Shown piece by piece: positions 60,535 through 64,000 of a stretch of DNA of 64,000 nt. The DNA comes from Patescibacteria group bacterium. Its GTDB lineage: Bacteria > Patescibacteriota > Patescibacteriia > 2-12-FULL-60-25. How positions within the stretch are numbered: the stretch's first letter is position 1; each line of letters opens with the position of its first letter. The position numbers were made by a program, and so were the translations under genes. The stretch covers positions 1 to 64,000 of the forward strand of contig JAGOUY010000003.1 in NCBI GenBank assembly GCA_018061025.1. The letters run 5' to 3'. Under the pieces are notes generated by a model. It saw nothing but the letters and a program-made list of their open reading frames with translations, was not told where the DNA came from and made no database searches.

Positions 60535-61673
60535 AGATTATCTACGCGGACAATATTCGTTTTCCTTCGGAACGAGCCCATAGCTATCAAATCGCTCAAT
60601 ATTGTTATCAAATGGCGGCACTCGGACACGAAGTTGTCTTAGTGACCCCGGATCGTAGCCAGGAGAAGGACGCCGCTGCCTACTATGGATTTCCTCGACA
60701 GAATTTTACCCATATCGCCTTAAAAACAGGGGATGCTCTACGCTATCGCTGGTTGCCGCAATCTCTTGCATATCTCGTGCAACGCTATACATTCTTGCGA
60801 GGTCTGCAACGCTGGGCGCGTTCAGAGAGCGCAGATATTTGGTATACACGTTCTCCGGCGGTCATTGAGGCGTTGGCTCAGCTATCACGCAAGTGGGTAT
60901 TGGAAGTGCACGATGATCCGACGCATCAGGCTCGGCGCTGGCAACGCGTAAAACAGCAGGTCCGTTTATATATTCCGATTAGCCAAGGAATGAAGGCGTA
61001 CCTTCTGCAAGCAGGAATTCCTGACTATCAGCTTCTTGTTGCGCATGATGGAGTCGATAAAGAAGAGGTAGAGCGCGCGCCTAAACAAGAGTTTCGCTCT
61101 ACGTTAGGAATTCCACAACAGGCGTTCTTATTGGTCTACACGGGCAGTCTTTATCCCTGGAAAGGGGTGGATTTTGTGGTCGAAGCCTGGAGGCATGCTC
61201 CTTCGCACGCACATCTCCTCATCGTGGGCGGTCCAGAACAAGATCGAACGCGTGTCCAGAGACTCATTCCAGAGGACGTAAAGGCGCGTGTCCATATCCT
61301 GCCGGGTATGGCTCGGCAAGAGGTTTTTTCCTTGTTGAAGGAAGCGGATGCCGCCCTCTTACCGACCTCGCCAGCATTTACGATTGGACGAAACTATACT
61401 TCCCCGCTTAAACTCTTCGAGTATCTGGCGGCTGGATTACCCATTTTATCTACCGATGTGCCAACGGCACATGAAGTGCTAACAGATCGCCTCGCGCAGT
61501 TTTTCTCGACGACTAAGTCTGCGTTTGTTGCGGCGCTTGAAACGCTGATCGCTGATACTGCCTGGCGTGCCGCCGTTCCCGGAGAGGCGCAGCACATTGT
61601 TAAGCAATACACTTGGCAGATGCGCGCCAAACGCATCGCAGACGCCCTAGAACGGGTACGCGCTTCTTCTTAA
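60531..61673 (+). CDS. GT4-family glycosyltransferase
   Basis: 380 residues from ATG 60531, overlapping the fusion gene's stop. IRFPSERAHSYQIAQYCYQM is the N-terminal loop. FLLVYTGSLYPWKGVDFVVE, LLIVGGPEQDRTRVQRL, and LLPTSPAFTIGRNYTSPLKL followed by FEYLAAGLPILSTD are the GT-B donor-site motifs. The Y-T-S-P-L-K-L-F-E-Y form is frequent in GT4 enzymes that act on lipid-linked acceptors. It belongs to the glycan operon. Confidence 0.9.
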   Translation: MKIIYADNIRFPSERAHSYQIAQYCYQMAALGHEVVLVTPDRSQEKDAAAYYGFPRQNFTHIALKTGDALRYRWLPQSLAYLVQRYTFLRGLQRWARSESADIWYTRSPAVIEALAQLSRKWVLEVHDDPTHQARRWQRVKQQVRLYIPISQGMKAYLLQAGIPDYQLLVAHDGVDKEEVERAPKQEFRSTLGIPQQAFLLVYTGSLYPWKGVDFVVEAWRHAPSHAHLLIVGGPEQDRTRVQRLIPEDVKARVHILPGMARQEVFSLLKEADAALLPTSPAFTIGRNYTSPLKLFEYLAAGLPILSTDVPTAHEVLTDRLAQFFSTTKSAFVAALETLIADTAWRAAVPGEAQHIVKQYTWQMRAKRIADALERVRASS

Positions 61674-61674
61674 T

Positions 61675-63114
61675 ATGTCCCTCCTTCCTTTATACGTTGA
61701 TCTCGACGGCAGTCTCATGGCTACAGACACGCTATGGGAGTCGTTGGTGTTGCTGATTAAGCAGCGCCCCAAATCGCTTTTACGTCTTCCCCAGTGGCTT
61801 GCTCGAGGAAAAGCTGGATTTAAAGCGGCGCTTGCCGCTCAGGTGATGTTAGATGCTTCAACCTTGCCCTATCGAGAAGAAGTTGTGGCGCACATACGGG
61901 AACATAAGGCGAAGGGAGGAAGGGTGATCTTAGCCACGGCAGCCCATGAGACTATTGCTAAGCAGATCGCAACGCATATCGCCTGCTTTGATGCAGTTCT
62001 TGCGAGTAATACAGTGATAAACCTCGCGGGTCGAATGAAAGCAGAAGCAATACAGGCACATGCGCAGGGGCGGTTTGCGTATATTGGAGATGCACATGTC
62101 GATCTCTCTGTTTGGGAGGTGGCTGAGGAGCGTCTCCTCGTTGTGCACACCTCTCTTCAAAAACAAACGCTTACGAAAGAGATCGGAAAAACCTTTGATC
62201 ATTATTTTGAAGCGAGTTCTCGCAAGAAAAGCGTATCTATTTTAATGCGGGCCATGCGTCTCCATCAGTGGTCAAAAAATGCTTTGCTCTTCGTCCCTGT
62301 TTTGTTGGCCCACCGTTGGCATGATCCGTTGGTTTGGCGCCAAACGATCATCGCGTTTGTAAGTTTTGGACTCGCGGCTTCCAGTATTTACCTCATGAAT
62401 GACCTGTTGGATTTAGCGGCCGACCGTCGTCATCCGCGTAAACGCTTTCGTCCTTTGGCCTCGGGAGAGTTGTCGATCCCACTCGGCCTGTTGCTCGCCG
62501 CAGGATGTTTTATGCTTGCTCTCTTGGGGAGTGGATTGGGAGTATCGGTAGCATTTATGGGGATGATCGTAGGTTATGTTCTTGCTACCTTGGTCTACTC
62601 CGTTTGGCTAAAACGCATCCCGATTGTTGATGTGTTGGCATTAGCCTTCTTTTACGTCTACCGGTTAGTAGCAGGGGCTGTAGCAGGCGGTATCTTTCTG
62701 ACCCCTTGGTTATTGGCCTTTGCCGCCTTCTTTTTTGTAGGACTTGGGTGTTTAAAACGTGTTGGGGAGTTAACCGTTTGGCGGGATACGCGTAAGACGG
62801 GGTTGACGCTTGCGAATGGGAGGGGGTACGTGATAGATGATCTTGTCATGCTCGCCTTGTTTGGGGTAAATGCAGGCTTCCTGTCTTTACTGGTGTTAGC
62901 CCTCTATATTAACAGCCAAGAAGTTGCCTCGCTCTATCATCGTCCGGGTCTTCTGTGGGGAGTGGTGGCGGTACTGGTGTATTGGGTGATGCGTGTGTGG
63001 CTTCTTACCTGGCGCGGCACCATGCATGACGATCCCGTCTTGTTTGCCATGCAGGACAAGGCGAGTCGACTCGTAGGAGCTTTGGCGATTCTCTGTTTGT
63101 TGTTGGCGTTGTAG
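61675..63114 (+). CDS. HAD phosphatase-UbiA prenyltransferase fusion (DPPR synthase-like)
   Basis: 479 residues. Residues 1-190 form a HAD-type domain (LYVDLDGSLMATDTLWESL, VILATAAHETIAKQIA, FAYIGDAHVDLSVWE). From about 195, a UbiA prenyltransferase with eight or nine membrane segments has its Asp-rich motif in YLMNDLLDLAADRRHPRKRF, followed by RPLASGELS. UbiA enzymes of this kind move phosphoribose to polyprenyl phosphate (decaprenyl-phosphate phosphoribose synthase). The HAD domain could remove the 5-phosphate. The DprE1-like gene two bases downstream strongly supports that pathway. Confidence 0.88.
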   Translation: MSLLPLYVDLDGSLMATDTLWESLVLLIKQRPKSLLRLPQWLARGKAGFKAALAAQVMLDASTLPYREEVVAHIREHKAKGGRVILATAAHETIAKQIATHIACFDAVLASNTVINLAGRMKAEAIQAHAQGRFAYIGDAHVDLSVWEVAEERLLVVHTSLQKQTLTKEIGKTFDHYFEASSRKKSVSILMRAMRLHQWSKNALLFVPVLLAHRWHDPLVWRQTIIAFVSFGLAASSIYLMNDLLDLAADRRHPRKRFRPLASGELSIPLGLLLAAGCFMLALLGSGLGVSVAFMGMIVGYVLATLVYSVWLKRIPIVDVLALAFFYVYRLVAGAVAGGIFLTPWLLAFAAFFFVGLGCLKRVGELTVWRDTRKTGLTLANGRGYVIDDLVMLALFGVNAGFLSLLVLALYINSQEVASLYHRPGLLWGVVAVLVYWVMRVWLLTWRGTMHDDPVLFAMQDKASRLVGALAILCLLLAL

Positions 63115-63116
63115 CT

Positions 63117-64000
63117 ATGTCTAAAACCTATTCTTCTTGGGGACGCTATCCAGAGGCTCCCCCACAACAGGTGGTGACGATGCCATGGACCACGGATGCC
63201 TTACCCACAGGGCGGCCTCTCTTGGCGTATGGATTGGGAAGAAGCTATGGAGATAGTTGTTTAAATGAGGGAGGGACGCTGATTGATGTCACGGTCCTAA
63301 ATCACTTGCTTCACTTCGACGTCACACAGGGAATCTTACGCGTAGAGGCGGGTATGAGTTTGGCGGATATTTTAGAGTATATTGTACCCAAAGGCTGGTT
63401 TTTGCCCGTCACACCGGGTACCAAATTTGTCACGGTTGGGGGAGCGATCGCAAACGATGTGCATGGAAAAAATCACCATCGGGACGGCACCTTTGGGTGT
63501 CATGTGCGCGCCTTTGAGCTTGTCCGTTCTACCGGCGAGCGCTACGTATGCACGCCTACGCAAAATAAAGAATTATTTACCGCCACTATCGGGGGATTGG
63601 GTCTTACGGGCTTAATCACCTGGGCAGAGATCCAGCTGAAGAAGATCGCCTCACCCTGGATTCGCATGCAGGCAAAACGGTTTCATTCCTTGGAAGAATT
63701 TTTTGCCTTATCCGAGGCGACGAGTGCCGAGCCCTATTCGGCCGCCTGGTTGGATACGACCGCACGCGGACGGGAATTTGGCCGAGGGATCTTTTTGCAC
63801 GGGGATCATGCCAGCGCCGAAGAGGGGGTGGGTATGAAGAAAAAAGCGCTTCCGTCTATCCGTATTCCATGTGATGCGCCCGCGTGGGTATTAAATCGTG
63901 CCACTATCCGCGCCTTTAACACCTGTTATTTTTACGCCCCAATTCATAAGGCGGTTCCCCATCTTGTCTCCTACAATCCCTTCTTTTATCCCCTGGATGC
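63117..64000 (+). CDS. dprE1: FAD-dependent oxidoreductase, DprE1-like (partial, runs off the window)
   Basis: ATG 63117 follows the UbiA-type stop by two bases, and 294 codons are open to the window end. LLAYGLGRSYGDSC and TPGTKFVTVGGAIANDVHGK followed by NHHRDGTFG are the FAD-binding signatures of decaprenylphosphoryl-ribose 2'-oxidase (VAO family). The C-terminal catalytic part lies outside the window. It would oxidise polyprenyl-phosphoribose, the step before DprE2 reduction to the arabinose form. A dprE2-type SDR gene is expected just to the right. Confidence 0.9.
   Translation, partial: MSKTYSSWGRYPEAPPQQVVTMPWTTDALPTGRPLLAYGLGRSYGDSCLNEGGTLIDVTVLNHLLHFDVTQGILRVEAGMSLADILEYIVPKGWFLPVTPGTKFVTVGGAIANDVHGKNHHRDGTFGCHVRAFELVRSTGERYVCTPTQNKELFTATIGGLGLTGLITWAEIQLKKIASPWIRMQAKRFHSLEEFFALSEATSAEPYSAAWLDTTARGREFGRGIFLHGDHASAEEGVGMKKKALPSIRIPCDAPAWVLNRATIRAFNTCYFYAPIHKAVPHLVSYNPFFYPLD

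Noticed and set aside
1..64000. alternative genetic code with UGA as a sense codon, known in some candidate phyla
   Set aside because: Many well-conserved genes end at TGA at the expected length, and a UGG-reading tRNA-Trp is present. No gene needs in-frame TGA.

Overview
The window reads as a chromosome segment of an uncultured candidate-phyla (Patescibacteria/CPR-like) bacterium. This is inferred from four things: a huge S-layer-type protein whose N-terminal domain and C-terminal 'WSD...DWTNGYLV' motif I associate with that group, an ECF sigma factor paired with a DUF5667-type membrane protein, terse intergenic spacing, and many small membrane proteins. The standard code applies: TGA and TAG both end genes. 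No taxonomic marker such as rRNA is present.

Two regimes meet at a tRNA-Trp gene (29212-29285, minus strand). To its right (29.3-64 kb) lies ordinary, mostly collinear chromosome. It holds glyA, murC, murB, hpf, secA, murI, small methyltransferases and a YraN-type nuclease, then an ECF sigma/DUF5667/S-layer block. A long surface-polysaccharide locus follows: O-antigen-ligase/TPR protein, several GT4 glycosyltransferases, asnB-like amidotransferase, epimerase, a 1224-residue GT4-GT4-membrane glycosyltransferase fusion, HAD-UbiA fusion, and a DprE1-like oxidase running off the end. The last two suggest a polyprenyl-phosphate-pentose donor pathway feeding the glycosyltransferases.

To its left (about 1.3-29 kb) lies a visibly more AT-rich accessory island facing the 3' end of the tRNA. 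Its left part is a row of single genes (truncated S-layer-domain protein, an unrecognised protein, creatininase-family hydrolase). These are separated by short hairpins whose right arm runs into the motif TTGGCAGG, a cassette-like layout. Next come two candidate defence modules. One is an OLD-type ATPase/TOPRIM protein with a PD-(D/E)XK protein, behind a promoter flanked by AAATGAGAC repeats. The other is a TM0106-type nuclease overlapping a 1229-residue SNF2 helicase that carries about sixteen tandem 15-residue repeats. A large serine recombinase lies between them in the opposite direction.

From 16.1 to 21.7 kb there is a phage-like packaging module without capsid genes (ParB-methyltransferase, small and large terminase). 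It ends in a second serine recombinase of the same family, preceded by an unusually structured 290-base non-coding region. From 28.6 down to 21.9 kb is the most striking element: a tight seven-gene operon. It comprises an XRE regulator, a membrane-anchored GrpE-like protein, a divergent Hsp70, a J-like protein lacking HPD, two related single-pass membrane proteins, and an AAA+ unfoldase-like ATPase. Its promoter carries an inverted repeat over the -10 box. I regard this as the best candidate for an undescribed system: a mobile, membrane-tethered chaperone/unfoldase machine.

All functional statements come from reading motifs and family resemblance by eye. No database searches or fold predictions were run.
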